The notes below the pieces were generated by a model that saw nothing but the letters and a program-made list of their open reading frames with translations, was not told the DNA's origin and made no database searches. A stretch of 64,000 bases of DNA from Caulobacter sp. SLTY. Its GTDB lineage: Bacteria; Pseudomonadota; Alphaproteobacteria; Caulobacterales; Caulobacteraceae. Shown in pieces: positions 25,575 through 36,184 of this stretch. How positions within the stretch are numbered: the stretch's first letter is position 1; each line of letters opens with the position of its first letter. The stretch lies in NCBI RefSeq assembly GCF_009905535.1, contig NZ_JAAALA010000009.1, forward strand, positions 1 to 64,000, in the 5' to 3' direction. Made by a program: the position numbers and the translations under genes.

Positions 25575-27361
25575 TGGCGACCTATCAGTTCATCGACCAC
25601 CAGTACGACGTGGTTGTGGTCGGGGCCGGCGGCAGCGGCCTGCGCGCCGCCCTGGGCTGCGCCGAGGCGGGGCTGAAGACCGCCTGCGTCACCAAGGTGT
25701 TCCCGACCCGGTCGCACACCGTGGCGGCCCAGGGGGGCATCTCCGCCTCGCTCGGCAACATGGGCCAGGACGACTGGCGCTGGCATATGTTCGACACCGT
25801 CAAGGGCTCGGACTGGCTGGGCGATCAGGACGCCATCGAATACCTGACCCGTAATGCCCCGGCCGCCGTCTACGAGCTGGAGCACTGGGGTGTGCCGTTC
25901 AGCCGGACCGAAGAGGGCAAGATCTACCAGCGCGCCTTCGGAGGCATGACCCGTAACTACGGCGAGGCCCCGATCCAGCGCACCTGCGCCGCGGCCGACC
26001 GCACCGGCCACGCCATGCTTCACACCATGTACGGCCAGGCCCTGCGCCGGAACGTCGAGTTCTTCATCGAGTACTTCGCCCTCGACCTGATCATGGACGA
26101 CGGCGTCTGCCGGGGCGTCACGGCCTGGAAGCTGGACGACGGCACCCTGCACCGGTTCCAGGCCCAGAAGGTGATTCTGGCCACCGGCGGCTACGGCCGC
26201 GCCTACTTCTCCGCCACCAGCGCCCACACCTGCACGGGCGATGGCGGGGCCATGGTGCTGCGCGCCGGCCTGCCGCTGCAGGACATGGAGTTCGTGCAGT
26301 TCCACCCGACCGGCATCTACGGCGCCGGCTGCCTGATTACCGAGGGTGCGCGCGGCGAAGGCGGTTATCTGACCAACAGCGAGGGCGAGCGCTTCATGGA
26401 GCGCTATGCGCCGACCGTGAAGGACCTGGCCCCCCGCGACATGGTCAGCCGGGCGATGACCATCGAGATTCGCGAAGGGCGCGGGGTGGGTCCGAACAAG
26501 GACCACATCTTCCTGCACCTGGACCATCTGGACCCGGCCATCCTGGCCGAGCGCCTGCCGGGGATTTCGGAAACAGCCAAGGTCTTCGCCGGGGTGGACG
26601 TGACCAAGGCTCCGATCCCGGTGCTGCCGACCGTCCACTACAACATGGGCGGCATCCCGACGAACTATCACGGCGAGGTGCTGACCCTGAAGGACGGCAA
26701 CCCGGACAGTCCGGTGCCTGGCCTGATGGCGGTGGGCGAGGCCGCCTGCGTGTCCGTGCACGGCGCCAACCGCCTGGGCTCCAACAGCCTGATCGACCTG
26801 GTGGTCTTCGGCCGCGCCGTCGGCCTGCGTTGCGCCGAAACGCTCAAGGCCGGGGCCACCCAGCCGGAGATGAAGGCCGCCTTCACCGATGAGCACCTGG
26901 CGCGTCTCGACCGCTTCCGCAACGCCAACGGCTCGACGCCGACCGCCGCCCTGCGCCTCGACATGCAGCGGGCCATGCAGGAGGACGCCGCCGTCTTCCG
27001 GACGGGCGAGACGATGGCCTCGGGCGTCGAGCGCATCGCCAAGGTCCTGGCCAGCCGTAGCGATATCAAGACCACCGATCGCGGCCTGATCTGGAACAGC
27101 GACCTGATGGAGACGCTGGAGTTCGACAACCTGGTCGGACAGGCGGCGGTCACCGTCGGCGGGGCGCTGAACCGTCCGGAAAGCCGCGGCGCTCACGCTC
27201 GCGAGGACTATCCGGACCGCAACGACACCGACTGGATGAAGCACACCCTGGCCTGGTTCGACGACGCCACCGGCGCCGTCCGCTACGACTACCGCCCGGT
27301 GCACAGCTACACCCTGACCAACGAGATCGCCTACATCCCGCCGAAAGCGCGGGTCTACTAA
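25574..27361 (+). CDS. sdhA: Succinate dehydrogenase flavoprotein subunit SdhA
   Basis: A 595-aa FAD-containing catalytic subunit oxidising succinate to fumarate. It shows the Rossmann motif [15 protein letters not shown], the covalent-FAD His in [18 protein letters not shown], active-site segments [21 protein letters not shown] and [12 protein letters not shown], and the C-terminal [20 protein letters not shown]. Length is normal. The ATG overlaps the sdhD TGA. It docks with SdhB, whose gene follows after 48 bases. Confidence 0.98.
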   Translation: MATYQFIDHQYDVVVVGAGGSGLRAALGCAEAGLKTACVTKVFPTRSHTVAAQGGISASLGNMGQDDWRWHMFDTVKGSDWLGDQDAIEYLTRNAPAAVYELEHWGVPFSRTEEGKIYQRAFGGMTRNYGEAPIQRTCAAADRTGHAMLHTMYGQALRRNVEFFIEYFALDLIMDDGVCRGVTAWKLDDGTLHRFQAQKVILATGGYGRAYFSATSAHTCTGDGGAMVLRAGLPLQDMEFVQFHPTGIYGAGCLITEGARGEGGYLTNSEGERFMERYAPTVKDLAPRDMVSRAMTIEIREGRGVGPNKDHIFLHLDHLDPAILAERLPGISETAKVFAGVDVTKAPIPVLPTVHYNMGGIPTNYHGEVLTLKDGNPDSPVPGLMAVGEAACVSVHGANRLGSNSLIDLVVFGRAVGLRCAETLKAGATQPEMKAAFTDEHLARLDRFRNANGSTPTAALRLDMQRAMQEDAAVFRTGETMASGVERIAKVLASRSDIKTTDRGLIWNSDLMETLEFDNLVGQAAVTVGGALNRPESRGAHAREDYPDRNDTDWMKHTLAWFDDATGAVRYDYRPVHSYTLTNEIAYIPPKARVY

Positions 27362-27409
27362 GATCCGGCCTGCCGCCTTTCGTCCTAAAGCCTTTCAGGT
27401 AACCGCCCG

Positions 27410-28192
27410 ATGGTTCAGCTCACGCTCCCGAAGAACTCCCGCATCGGCAAGGGCCGGCATTTCGCCGCCCCGACCGGCGCCAAGCGGACCAAGACCTTCA
27501 AGATCTACCGGTACGATCCGGAGGGTCTCGAAAACCCGCGCTGGGACACTTACGACGTGGATGTCGACGCCTGCGGCCCGATGCTTCTCGACGTGCTGAT
27601 CCACATCAAGAACAACATCGACCCGACCCTGACCTTCCGCCGGTCCTGCCGGGAAGGCGTCTGCGGGTCCTGCTCGATGAACATCGGCGGCCGCAACACC
27701 CTGGCCTGCACTCACGGCTGGGCGGAAGTCCCCGGCGAGCAGATCACCATCAGCCCGCTGCCCAGCCTGCCGGTGGTCAAGGACCTGGTCCCCGACCTGA
27801 CCATGTTCTACGCCCAGTACGCCTCGATCGAGCCCTGGTTGCACACCGAGACGCCGGAGCCGCAGAAGGAATGGCTTCAGGCCCCCGAGGACCGCGAAAA
27901 GCTCGACGGCCTGTACGAATGCATCCTCTGCGCCTGCTGCACGACCAGCTGCCCCAGCTACTGGTGGAACGGCGAGCGCTATCTCGGCCCAGCCACCCTG
28001 CTGCACGCCTACCGCTGGCTGATCGACAGCCGCGACGAGGCCGCAGGCGAGCGCCTGGACGCCCTGGAAGACCCCTTCAAGCTCTACCGCTGCCACACCA
28101 TCATGAACTGCGCCCAGGTGTGTCCCAAGGGCCTGAACCCGGCCAAGGCGATCGCCGAGATCAAGAAGATGCTGGCCGAGCGGGTGGTCTGA
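27410..28192 (+). CDS. sdhB: Succinate dehydrogenase iron-sulfur subunit SdhB
   Basis: A 260-aa iron-sulfur subunit. The N-terminal plant-ferredoxin domain has the [2Fe-2S] ligands in [11 protein letters not shown] and NTLAC. The C-terminal domain has the [4Fe-4S] motif [15 protein letters not shown] and the [3Fe-4S] motif [17 protein letters not shown]. It passes electrons from SdhA flavin to ubiquinone in SdhCD. The start at 27410 gives [15 protein letters not shown], a typical alphaproteobacterial N-terminus. It is the last gene of the sdhCDAB operon. Confidence 0.98.
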   Translation: MVQLTLPKNSRIGKGRHFAAPTGAKRTKTFKIYRYDPEGLENPRWDTYDVDVDACGPMLLDVLIHIKNNIDPTLTFRRSCREGVCGSCSMNIGGRNTLACTHGWAEVPGEQITISPLPSLPVVKDLVPDLTMFYAQYASIEPWLHTETPEPQKEWLQAPEDREKLDGLYECILCACCTTSCPSYWWNGERYLGPATLLHAYRWLIDSRDEAAGERLDALEDPFKLYRCHTIMNCAQVCPKGLNPAKAIAEIKKMLAERVV

Positions 28193-28293
28193 GCCCCATC
28201 AGGGCGAAGGCTCCGCAAGGCATGCGCGACATCTGCACGCCGACACGTCCATGATCCCCGCGAACGGCCGCGTCATGGCCGGGGAGGATCGTC

Positions 28294-29658
28294 ATGACCC
28301 ACGTCACCATTCCGACGCCGCGACTGCCGGCGCGTTCCATGGGGCTCAAGCTGCTGCTGGTCTGCGCCCTGGCGCTGATCATGAGCGTCACCGCCCTGTT
28401 CGTCTTCCTGCTGCTCTACGACCGCACCAACAGAGCCCGTGAGGTCAGCCAGGAGATCAGCCAGCTGGTCGGGGGCGAGCAGACCTTCCTGGGGCCGGTG
28501 CTGGCCGTGCCCTACCTGACGCCGCCGCTGAAGGCCGGGGAGGCGCCGGGACGCAGCGTCTATCTGATCTTCCCGACCAGTGGGGAAGCCAGCGCCGACA
28601 CCCGCTCGGAGGTGCGCCAGCGGTCCTTGTTCAAGGTGCCGGTCTGGGAGGCGGACCTGAAGCTGACTTCGCGGTTCGACCTGTCACAGGCCACGACGCT
28701 CGGCCCGGCCAACGCCCAGTACGACTGGACCCGCGCCGAGTTCCTGGTCGGGGTGACCGACCCGCGCGGCGCCCGCGCCGACGCCGTGCTGGTGGTCGGC
28801 GACCGCCGCCTGCCGCTGGCGCCCGCCGTCCTGGCCGAACAGGCCGGCAGTGAGGGAACCGGAAACCTGCGGATGTTCGGCGCCCGGCTGGGCGATCCCC
28901 GGGCGCTGGGCGAGGCGCTGACCGCCCGCGCCGACCTGACCTTCTCCGGCGCCGCCCGGCTGTCGGTGCTGCCCTGGGCCAAGACCACCAGCTTCACCGC
29001 CAAGAGCGACTGGCCGCATCCCAGCTTCGATGGCGGCTTCCTGCCGACCGCCCGCACGGTGCGGGACGATGGCTTCGACGCCCGCTGGAGCGTCCCCTTC
29101 ATCGCCCGCGGCGTGCCGCAGGAGGGCGACATCAGCCTGATCAACCGCCTGGCCGGCGGCCAGCTGGGCGTCTCCTTCGTCGAGCTGACCAACCCCTACC
29201 AGTCGGTCGGCCGGTCGCTGAAATATGCGCCGATGTTCATGGGCCTGGTCTTCCTGGCCTTCTTCATCTTCGAGACGGTGACCAAGCGGCGGGTCCACCC
29301 AGCGCAGTATGTGTTGATCGGCCTGGCCCAGATCGTCTTCTACCTGCTGCTGCTGTCGGTGGCCGAGCGGACCGGGTTCGACATCGCCTTCCTGATCGCC
29401 GCTGGGGCGACGGTCGCGTTGATCTCCGCCTACGCCGGCTGGGTGTTCGAGAGCCTCAAGCAGGGCATCGCCGCCCTGCTCAGCTTCACCGTGCTCTACG
29501 GGCTGATCTACGGTCTGATGCGGCTGGAGGACCTGGCCTTGCTGATCGGCGCCCTGGCCAGCTTCGCGGCCATCGCGGCGGTGATGTGGTTCACCCGGCG
29601 GGTCGACTGGTACGGCACGCCACCGGAGCCGGCCAAGCCGCCGCTCAATTTCCAATAG
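28294..29658 (+). CDS. creD: Inner-membrane protein CreD
   Basis: A 454-aa CreD-family protein. The N-terminal transmembrane helix (GLKLLLVCALALIMSVTALF) is followed by REVSQEISQLVGGEQTFLGPVL, a large periplasmic domain with beta character, and a C-terminal block of about five helices (from APMFMGLVFLAFFIFETV onward) bearing KRRVHPAQYVLIGLAQIVFY. CreD is regulated by CreBC in enterobacteria and linked to beta-lactam and envelope stress responses; its biochemical role is not settled. No creB or creC genes are adjacent. The ATG at 28294 was selected; GGGGAGGAT provides a ribosome-binding site. Confidence 0.9.
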   Translation: MTHVTIPTPRLPARSMGLKLLLVCALALIMSVTALFVFLLLYDRTNRAREVSQEISQLVGGEQTFLGPVLAVPYLTPPLKAGEAPGRSVYLIFPTSGEASADTRSEVRQRSLFKVPVWEADLKLTSRFDLSQATTLGPANAQYDWTRAEFLVGVTDPRGARADAVLVVGDRRLPLAPAVLAEQAGSEGTGNLRMFGARLGDPRALGEALTARADLTFSGAARLSVLPWAKTTSFTAKSDWPHPSFDGGFLPTARTVRDDGFDARWSVPFIARGVPQEGDISLINRLAGGQLGVSFVELTNPYQSVGRSLKYAPMFMGLVFLAFFIFETVTKRRVHPAQYVLIGLAQIVFYLLLLSVAERTGFDIAFLIAAGATVALISAYAGWVFESLKQGIAALLSFTVLYGLIYGLMRLEDLALLIGALASFAAIAAVMWFTRRVDWYGTPPEPAKPPLNFQ

Positions 29659-29690
29659 CGGCCGGCAAGCGGGCGGGTCACCATGCGCCG

Positions 29691-30248
29691 GTGACCCGCC
29701 CCTCTCGTCTGTCATGGCTGGCCCTGGCCTGGGGCTTCGCCGAGGCCAGCCTGTTCTTCGTCGTGCCAGACGTGCTGATCAGCTGGATCGCGATGAAGCG
29801 CGGCCTGCGCGCCGGCGCCGGGGCCTGCCTGATGGCCGCCGCCGGGGCGGTTTTCGGCGGTGCGGTCATCTGGGTCTGGAGCGCCCAGGATCCGGCTGCC
29901 GCCCGCCGCACTATTGAGGCCGTCCCCGCCGTTTCTCCGGCGATGATCGGCCAGGCCAACGCCGATATGACCCGCAGCGGCTGGTTCCTGGCCGCCATCA
30001 AGGGGCCGCTGACCAGCACGCCCTACAAGGTCTACGCCATGCTGGCGCCCAGGCAGGGCGCGCCTCTGGCCGCCTTCGCCCCCGCCGCCCTGCCGGTGCG
30101 GCTGCCTCGCTTCCTGCTGGTGGCCGTCGTTTTCGCTCTGATCGGCCGGGTGCTGCGCGACCGCATCGATCGAAGAATAGTGTTGGCTGCCTTCACGTCA
30201 GGATGGCTCCTGTTCTATGGCGTGTTCTGGCTGACCGTTCCGGGCTAG
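29691..30248 (+). CDS. Small integral membrane protein, unknown family
   Basis: A 185-aa hydrophobic protein starting at GTG 29691 (no in-frame ATG nearby). It has four or five predicted membrane helices: near residues 5-25 (LSWLALAWGFAEASLFFVVP), 35-55, 140-160 and 165-183. The segments GFAEASLFFVVPDVLISW and IKGPLTSTPYKVYAMLAP vaguely recall DedA/VTT-type membrane proteins, which have an acidic residue in a re-entrant first helix and a Pro/Tyr-rich loop, but I would not assign it firmly. It lies 32 bases after creD and may be co-transcribed. No enzymatic motif is visible. Confidence 0.65.
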   Translation: MTRPSRLSWLALAWGFAEASLFFVVPDVLISWIAMKRGLRAGAGACLMAAAGAVFGGAVIWVWSAQDPAAARRTIEAVPAVSPAMIGQANADMTRSGWFLAAIKGPLTSTPYKVYAMLAPRQGAPLAAFAPAALPVRLPRFLLVAVVFALIGRVLRDRIDRRIVLAAFTSGWLLFYGVFWLTVPG

Positions 30249-30307
30249 CCGGGCTTGCGCGAAGGTGACGCAGGCGTCATTTTCAACGGGACGAACAGGA
30301 GGGCGGC

Positions 30308-31537
30308 TTGGCCGATCTGGAAGCGAGGGTTGTGATCGTGGGCGCCGGCCATGCCGGCGGCTCGGCGGCGGCCTATCTGCGCCAGTACGGCCATACCGGT
30401 CCGATCGTGATGATCGGCGACGAGCCGCACGTGCCCTACCAGCGGCCGCCGCTGAGCAAGGCCTGGCTGAAAGGGGAGGCGGACGCTGATTCCCTCAGCC
30501 TCAAGCCCGCCGAATGGTACGAGGAAAACGACTGCCGCCTGATCCTCGGCGCCAGCGTCGTCAGGCTCAATCGGGGCGCCCGCGAGGTCACCCTGAACAA
30601 CGGCGCGGTGCTGCCCTACGACGCCCTGGTGCTGGCCACCGGCGCGCGGGCCCGGACCCTGCCGATCCGAGGGGCCGACCTGAGGGGCGTCATGGCCCTT
30701 CGCACCGCGGCCGACGCCGAGGCGCTGAAGGCCGCGCTCGGTCCCGGCAAGCGGCTGGCCGTGGTCGGCGGCGGCTATGTCGGGCTGGAGGTCGCCGCCT
30801 CGGCCCGCGCCCTGGGCGCCGAGGCTGTGATCCTGGAGCGAGAGCCTCGCGTCCTGGCCCGTGTCGCCTGCGAGGCCTTGTCCGACTTCTTCACCCGCTA
30901 TCACACCGAACGCGGCGTGGTCTTCGAGCTGTCGGCCGGGGTCGAGGCCTTCGAGGGGGCGAACGGTCAGGTCACTGGCGTCGCCCTGTCGGACGGCCGG
31001 GTCCTGCCCTGCGATGCGGTGATCGTCGGCGTAGGGGCCATCCCCAACGACGAGATCGCGCGCGAAGCGGGGTTGGAGTGCGTCAACGGCGTGGTGGTCG
31101 ACCTGGAGGCCCGCACGGCCGACCCGGCGATCTTCGCCATCGGCGATGTCACCCACCGGCCGCTGCCGCTCTATGACCGCATGTTCAGGCTGGAGAGCGT
31201 GCCCAACGCCCTGGAGCAGGCCAAGCAGGTTGCCTCGGCCCTCTGTGGAAGGCCCGGCCCGGCGCCGGAGGTCCCCTGGTTCTGGTCGGACCAGTACGAC
31301 CTGAAGCTCCAGATCGCCGGCCTGCCGTTCGACGCCGACCGGGTGCTGCTGCGCGGCGACACGGCGGCCGCAAAGTTCGCCGTCTTCCATCTGAAGGGCG
31401 ATGTCATCCAGGCGGTGGAGGCGGTGAACGCCCCGCCGGAGTTCATGATGGGCCGCAAGCTGATAGAAGGCCGCACCCGTGTGAACGTCGATAAGCTTGC
31501 GGATTCCACGGTTTCCATGAAAGAGGTCGCGGCTTAG
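30308..31537 (+). CDS. Ferredoxin reductase, FAD/NAD(P)H-dependent
   Basis: A 409-aa flavoprotein of the putidaredoxin/rhodocoxin reductase type. The FAD motif is VVIVGAGHAGGSAAAYLRQ (about residues 9-27), the NAD motif is AVVGGGYVGLEVAASA (about 150-165), and the second FAD motif is IFAIGDVTHRPLPLYD (about 277-292). The C-terminal domain includes PWFWSDQYDLKLQIAG, usual for ferredoxin reductases. The start is a TTG at 30308, decided by AGGAGGG at 30298-30304; the only later alternatives would cut into the FAD strand. A [2Fe-2S] ferredoxin gene follows after 36 bases, so the two form an NAD(P)H-to-ferredoxin chain. The terminal oxygenase or P450 is not in the window. Confidence 0.9.
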   Translation: MADLEARVVIVGAGHAGGSAAAYLRQYGHTGPIVMIGDEPHVPYQRPPLSKAWLKGEADADSLSLKPAEWYEENDCRLILGASVVRLNRGAREVTLNNGAVLPYDALVLATGARARTLPIRGADLRGVMALRTAADAEALKAALGPGKRLAVVGGGYVGLEVAASARALGAEAVILEREPRVLARVACEALSDFFTRYHTERGVVFELSAGVEAFEGANGQVTGVALSDGRVLPCDAVIVGVGAIPNDEIAREAGLECVNGVVVDLEARTADPAIFAIGDVTHRPLPLYDRMFRLESVPNALEQAKQVASALCGRPGPAPEVPWFWSDQYDLKLQIAGLPFDADRVLLRGDTAAAKFAVFHLKGDVIQAVEAVNAPPEFMMGRKLIEGRTRVNVDKLADSTVSMKEVAA

Positions 31538-31564
31538 AATCCGCGCAAAAGACGAAGGTCCTGA

Positions 31565-31894
<330 letters not shown>

Positions 31895-31918
31895 GCTGGC
31901 GCTCGGGCGCCTGCGCGC

Positions 31919-32362
31919 TCAGCTGAGTTCTTCGGTCATCAGGTCGACCTTATAGAAACCGCCCTGTTGCAGGGCGTTCATCACCCCCATGAACTGCTCG
32001 TAGCGGACCTCGGCGTCGGCCCGCACCACGATGCGCTGGCCTTGGGGAAGTCCGGCGATGCCGGCCTCGCGCATGGCGATCGGCAGGTCCCCGGTCAGAC
32101 GGTCGAGGCTGGTCGCCCGCTCGCCGATGTAGACGGCCCCGCTCTTCTGCAGCGAGACGATGGTGGGCTTGGGAGGTTGTGGTGTCCGGGGGGCCTCGGA
32201 GACCGGCAGATCGACGGCGATCGAAACGGTGGCCATCGGCGCCGCCACCATGAAAATGATCAGCAACACCAGCATCACGTCCACGAACGGGGTGACGTTG
32301 ATCTCGGCATTCTGACTTGGACCCCAACGCCTGGAGCCGGCGGTCGCGAGCTTGGCAGCCAT
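31919..32362 (-). CDS. ExbD/TolR-family biopolymer transport protein
   Basis: A 147-aa protein with a short cytoplasmic N-terminus, one membrane helix (VTPFVDVMLVLLIIFMVAAP, about residues 23-42) carrying the functional Asp of the proton channel, and a periplasmic domain with VVRADAEVRYEQFMGVMNALQ. ExbD works with ExbB and TonB (or TolR with TolQ) to couple proton motive force to outer-membrane processes. No exbB, tonB or tolQ gene is adjacent, so it is an orphan copy whose partner must be encoded elsewhere. It follows the RTX gene on the same strand after about 70 bases. Confidence 0.88.
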   Translation of the reverse strand: MAAKLATAGSRRWGPSQNAEINVTPFVDVMLVLLIIFMVAAPMATVSIAVDLPVSEAPRTPQPPKPTIVSLQKSGAVYIGERATSLDRLTGDLPIAMREAGIAGLPQGQRIVVRADAEVRYEQFMGVMNALQQGGFYKVDLMTEELS

Positions 32363-32432
32363 CTCTGAACCTCCCTGGAGCGAAACGCCCCAGGGAGATT
32401 AAGCGCGTAAAATATTAGACTTGTAAATGGTC

Positions 32433-35405
32433 TTAAAGCAGCCAGTCTGAGGTGTCCGCCCGGACATCGCCGTTGATCCGAAGCCGGTAATCGGCCTTGC
32501 CGTCGCCGTCTACGTCGAGCTGCAGGGTGGTGATGCCGCCGCTGAAAGTGAGGACCAGCTGGCCGGCCTCTCCGTTGAACGCCGAGACGATGCTGAAGCT
32601 GTCATCGATCCCGCTGGTGGAGGCGATGGCATCGATCGCCGAGAGGTCGATGATGTCCAGGCCGATGGCGTAGTCGCTGATCGCGTCGGTCTCAATGAAG
32701 CTGGCCTCGCTGGACCTGGCGACTGACACCTCGCCAATCAGGAAGGTGTCGCTGCCGCCGCCGCCGATGAGGGTGTCCGCCCCATGCCCCCCGATCAGGA
32801 TGTCGGCGCCCAGCCCACCATTGAGAATGTCGTTGCCGAATCCCCCGTCCAGGGTGTTGGCGCCGCTATTGCCCGTGATCTGGTTCGCCTCGCCGTTGCC
32901 TGTCCCGTCGATGTCGCCCGATCCATCCAGGATCAGCCGCTCGAAGTGGTCCGAAAGGGTCCAGGTGACCGTGGCCTTGACGATATCGTTGCCCGAAAGC
33001 GGGGCCTCGACGAGGGTGTCGCTGTAGTCATCGACGATGTAGGTGTCGTCGCCAACCCCGCCTGCGAGGATGTCCGCACCCACCCCGCCGGTCAGCGTGT
33101 CATTGTCCGCGCCGCCGCTCAGGAAATCGTCTCCGTCGCCGCCAACCAGCTTGTCGTTTCCGGCGCCTCCAAAGAGATCATCGTCCCCTGCGCCGCCGTC
33201 GAGGCTGTCCAGTCCCGCCGCGCCTTCGAGCCGGTCGTTGTCGGCGCCGCCCTGCAGGATATCGTTGTCATTTCCGCCGAACAGGAGGTCTTCACCGTCG
33301 CCGCCCAGCAGCTGGTCATTGCCGTCGTCCCCGCTGAGCTCGTCCGCCCCGCCGGCGCCGCGGATGAGGTCGTTGCCGGCCAGGCCGTTCAAGACGTTGT
33401 CGCCGCTGTTGCCATCGATCTGGTTGGCCAGTTCGTTGCCGAAGCCGCCGATGTTGGCCGAGCCGATCAGCTGGAGGTTCTCCACCTGCGCCGTCAGCTG
33501 ATGGAAGACGTTCGCCCTAACCCGATCGGAGCCGCCGCTGCTCAGTTCGATGACCGCATCGCTGCCATCGTCCACGATGTAGATGTCATCGCCTGCGCCC
33601 CCGGACATGGCGTCGGCCCCAGCGCCGCCGTCCAGGAAGTCGGAATTCGCGCCGCCGGACAGGGTGTCTTCGCCCAGGCCGCCGAACAGCCGGTCGTTTC
33701 CGGCCTCGCCGGAAAGGTCATCGTCCCCGTCCAGGCCATTGACGATGTCCGCGCCGACCCCGGCCAGGATGACGTCGATGCCCGCGGTCCCATCTAGGAC
33801 GTCCGCGTCGTCGATCCCGGCGACATTGATGGTCGCCGTGCCCACTTCGCCGCCCCACAGGGTATAGACCACAACAAACTGCAGGCTGGTGTTGCTGGCG
33901 CCTGAGGTGGACGCGCCGAGATTGCGGACCGCTTCGCCCCGCACCAGCTGAACCGAGCCGTCGGAGCCGATGGTCAGGAAGCCGCCGCCGTCAGGCAGCG
34001 GCGTGTCCTCATCGAGGATCAGGGGCGCGCCGTTGATCGTGGCCTGGGCAATCATCAGCGGAGTATCGACATCGCTGTCGTTGCTCAGCAGGTTGAAACT
34101 GATCACGCCCAGCGCCGCGCTGTCGTTGCGGGTCTCATCGACGACGGTGGCCACGTCGTCCACGCTGTCGACAGTCACCGTGACGCTGGGGCTGGCTGGA
34201 CCCGACAGGAAGGTGTCGACCCTACCATCGCGGTTGGCCTCGATCTGATCGATGTCCCCGTCATTGTCGATATCGGCCCAGACGGGCTGGAAGCCGGTCC
34301 GGAAATCGCCCTCGTAGGGGCTGTCCATGAAGGGGCCGAAGACGGGGTTGAGCGATGTTCCGGTGTTCTCGATCACGCCCGCCGTGCCTTCGCCGGAGCC
34401 GCTGATCATGTCGAAGTCGCCGTCCCCATCGACATCCGCGAAGCTGACCGAGACGCCGCCGGTGTAGTCCCGGTAGGCGACGAGCGGGTTGTCGCCGCCC
34501 GTCTGGGCGACAAAGCCGCTGGCGCTGCCCTCGAAATAGGCGAACCGGCCGCCGCCGGTGCCGACCATCATGTCCAGGTAGCCATCGCCATTCAGGTCTG
34601 CGAAGCCCGGCGAGGCCGAGGCATAAACCGCGATGCCGTCGAACGGATTGGCTGCGGCGGTTTGCTCAGTGAAGCCGAAGGCGCCGTCGCCCTTGAAGAA
34701 CTGGATGGTCCCGCCGTAGCGACCGACGATCAGGTCCTCGAAGCCATCGCCATCCAGATCGACCATGGTGACGCCGGCCGCGTTGTAGAGCCCGCCGGTC
34801 AGGGTCAGGGCCGCGTCATCCTGCACGAAACTCGGCGCGCTGGCCGTGCCGTCGTTGCGGAACAGGTGAAAGCCGTCGCCATAGACCGAGACGATGGCGT
34901 CCAGGTCCCCATCATTGTCGATGTCACCGAGGGCGATCCGTGCGGTCTCGCCGCTGAAGTCAACAACGGCGAAGGGATTGACCGTGGCGGGGGTCAGGGC
35001 GTTGCCGGCTATGCTGGGGTTGCCCGCCGCATCGGTCAGGGTGACGGTGATCGCGCGTTCGTAGTCCGGAACGTCGCCGGTCGTCTGGAAGGTGATGGAT
35101 TCGACCACGGCCTCGACCGCGGCGTTATCGGCCTGGGCGTTGAACGTGACGATCAGTTCGCCGTCAGGCCCTGTCGACAGGATGCCGATGTCGACGCCGT
35201 TGAAGCTGATGACACTGCCATTGAGCACGACCTGCAAGCCGCTCAGCAGGCCCAGGACGTCGCTGGGCGCCGCGCCGGCAACCACCAGGGTTCCGCCGTC
35301 CCAGTCCTGCTCTGCGTCAGTCACCGTGACGTCGCTGTCCAGCAGGGTGGCGGCATCGCCCTCGGTAAGAAGAATATCAGGTGAGAGATCGGTCAGAATC
35401 GGCAT
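32433..35405 (-). CDS. Large secreted RTX protein with FG-GAP/VCBS repeats
   Basis: A 990-aa acidic protein lacking a cleavable signal peptide. Residues 1-145 form a cadherin/VCBS-like beta domain. Residues 150-400 carry about five FG-GAP-type repeats with Ca-binding loops (DIDNDGDLDAI, DLDGDGFEDLIVG, DLNGDGYLDMMVG, DVDGDGDFDMI, DIDNDGDIDQ). Next is another cadherin-like segment. Residues 535-870 hold glycine/aspartate RTX nonapeptides in three blocks, separated by a repeated insert ending in VENLQLIG or FERLILDG. The final 110 residues (DAISDYAIGLDIIDLSAIDA to SDWLL) form the type I secretion signal. Ca-folded export by the adjacent ABC/HlyD system is likely; adhesion, matrix or surface-layer roles are possible. 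No protease motif was seen. Confidence 0.9.
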   Translation of the reverse strand: MPILTDLSPDILLTEGDAATLLDSDVTVTDAEQDWDGGTLVVAGAAPSDVLGLLSGLQVVLNGSVISFNGVDIGILSTGPDGELIVTFNAQADNAAVEAVVESITFQTTGDVPDYERAITVTLTDAAGNPSIAGNALTPATVNPFAVVDFSGETARIALGDIDNDGDLDAIVSVYGDGFHLFRNDGTASAPSFVQDDAALTLTGGLYNAAGVTMVDLDGDGFEDLIVGRYGGTIQFFKGDGAFGFTEQTAAANPFDGIAVYASASPGFADLNGDGYLDMMVGTGGGRFAYFEGSASGFVAQTGGDNPLVAYRDYTGGVSVSFADVDGDGDFDMISGSGEGTAGVIENTGTSLNPVFGPFMDSPYEGDFRTGFQPVWADIDNDGDIDQIEANRDGRVDTFLSGPASPSVTVTVDSVDDVATVVDETRNDSAALGVISFNLLSNDSDVDTPLMIAQATINGAPLILDEDTPLPDGGGFLTIGSDGSVQLVRGEAVRNLGASTSGASNTSLQFVVVYTLWGGEVGTATINVAGIDDADVLDGTAGIDVILAGVGADIVNGLDGDDDLSGEAGNDRLFGGLGEDTLSGGANSDFLDGGAGADAMSGGAGDDIYIVDDGSDAVIELSSGGSDRVRANVFHQLTAQVENLQLIGSANIGGFGNELANQIDGNSGDNVLNGLAGNDLIRGAGGADELSGDDGNDQLLGGDGEDLLFGGNDNDILQGGADNDRLEGAAGLDSLDGGAGDDDLFGGAGNDKLVGGDGDDFLSGGADNDTLTGGVGADILAGGVGDDTYIVDDYSDTLVEAPLSGNDIVKATVTWTLSDHFERLILDGSGDIDGTGNGEANQITGNSGANTLDGGFGNDILNGGLGADILIGGHGADTLIGGGGSDTFLIGEVSVARSSEASFIETDAISDYAIGLDIIDLSAIDAIASTSGIDDSFSIVSAFNGEAGQLVLTFSGGITTLQLDVDGDGKADYRLRINGDVRADTSDWLL

Positions 35406-35524
35406 GCGCTACCCCCAAAAGTCAGAAGGGCCCGGCGCCTCGCCATGCCCGATTTGGGGATGGAATTTCCACGAGTGACGTCTTGCGGCAAGGCAAACGC
35501 CGAGAAATGGCGGCTCCAATTTTC

Positions 35525-36151
35525 CTATGAACGTCGTGTGACGCTGGTCTGGTGCGCGGCCATGAAGATCCGAACGACTTCCGGCACATAGGTCTCCGAA
35601 GGGTGCAGAGGCGGGGCCTCGTCACCCTGAAGCATGGAGATAGTCAGGGTGACATGCTCGATCATCCCCTCGAACATCCGGGCGGCGACCGCGATGTCCG
35701 CGATGGCGAGTCGGTCCTCATCGGCGTAGCGCCTCAGCAGCCGCTGCAGCACCCCGCCCAGCAGCCGGTGGGCGCTGTGGTACAGCATCATGCCAAGCTG
35801 AGGCTTGTGTGCGGTTTCGGCGCTGACCGTTCGATAGACCCCGCGTACGGTCGGGTCGGCCATGAAGCGGAAATAGACACGGCCATAGGCGGTCAGGGTG
35901 CGACCGACGTCATCACCGGCTGTCCGCTCGACCGCGTCGAACAGGCCTTCGTAAGCCGCCAGGGCCTGGGCGACCACTGCCTCGAACAACCGCTCCTTGG
36001 TCTCGAAGTAGGTGTAGACGGTGGCGTTGGCGACGCGGGCCGCGCGGGCCACGTCCTCAATTCGCGTCCGCGTAAAGCCCATGCGAAGGAAGGCCAGATG
36101 CGCGGCCCGCAGGATCTTTTCACGGCGTTGGTCGTGGAGTTCGGGACGCAT
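35525..36151 (-). CDS. TetR/AcrR-family transcriptional regulator
   Basis: A 208-aa repressor-type protein. The N-terminal helix-turn-helix is typical: RREKILRAAHLAFLRMGFTR followed by IEDVARAARVANATVYTYFE and TKERLFEAVVAQAL. The C-terminal ligand-binding part is divergent, so the inducer is unknown. It lies between the HlyD gene (33-base gap) and the RTX gene, all on the minus strand, so it probably controls this type I secretion locus. No operator was identified. Confidence 0.9.
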   Translation of the reverse strand: MRPELHDQRREKILRAAHLAFLRMGFTRTRIEDVARAARVANATVYTYFETKERLFEAVVAQALAAYEGLFDAVERTAGDDVGRTLTAYGRVYFRFMADPTVRGVYRTVSAETAHKPQLGMMLYHSAHRLLGGVLQRLLRRYADEDRLAIADIAVAARMFEGMIEHVTLTISMLQGDEAPPLHPSETYVPEVVRIFMAAHQTSVTRRS

Positions 36152-36184
36152 GGCGATGTCCGCGCACTAACGGGGGCCGGTGTG

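Noticed and set aside
32700-33800. Tandem nucleotide repeat array or CRISPR-like structure in the RTX gene
   Set aside because: The repetition comes from degenerate Gly/Asp nonapeptide coding; spacing is 27 bases with diverged units and an intact reading frame, so it is a protein repeat.
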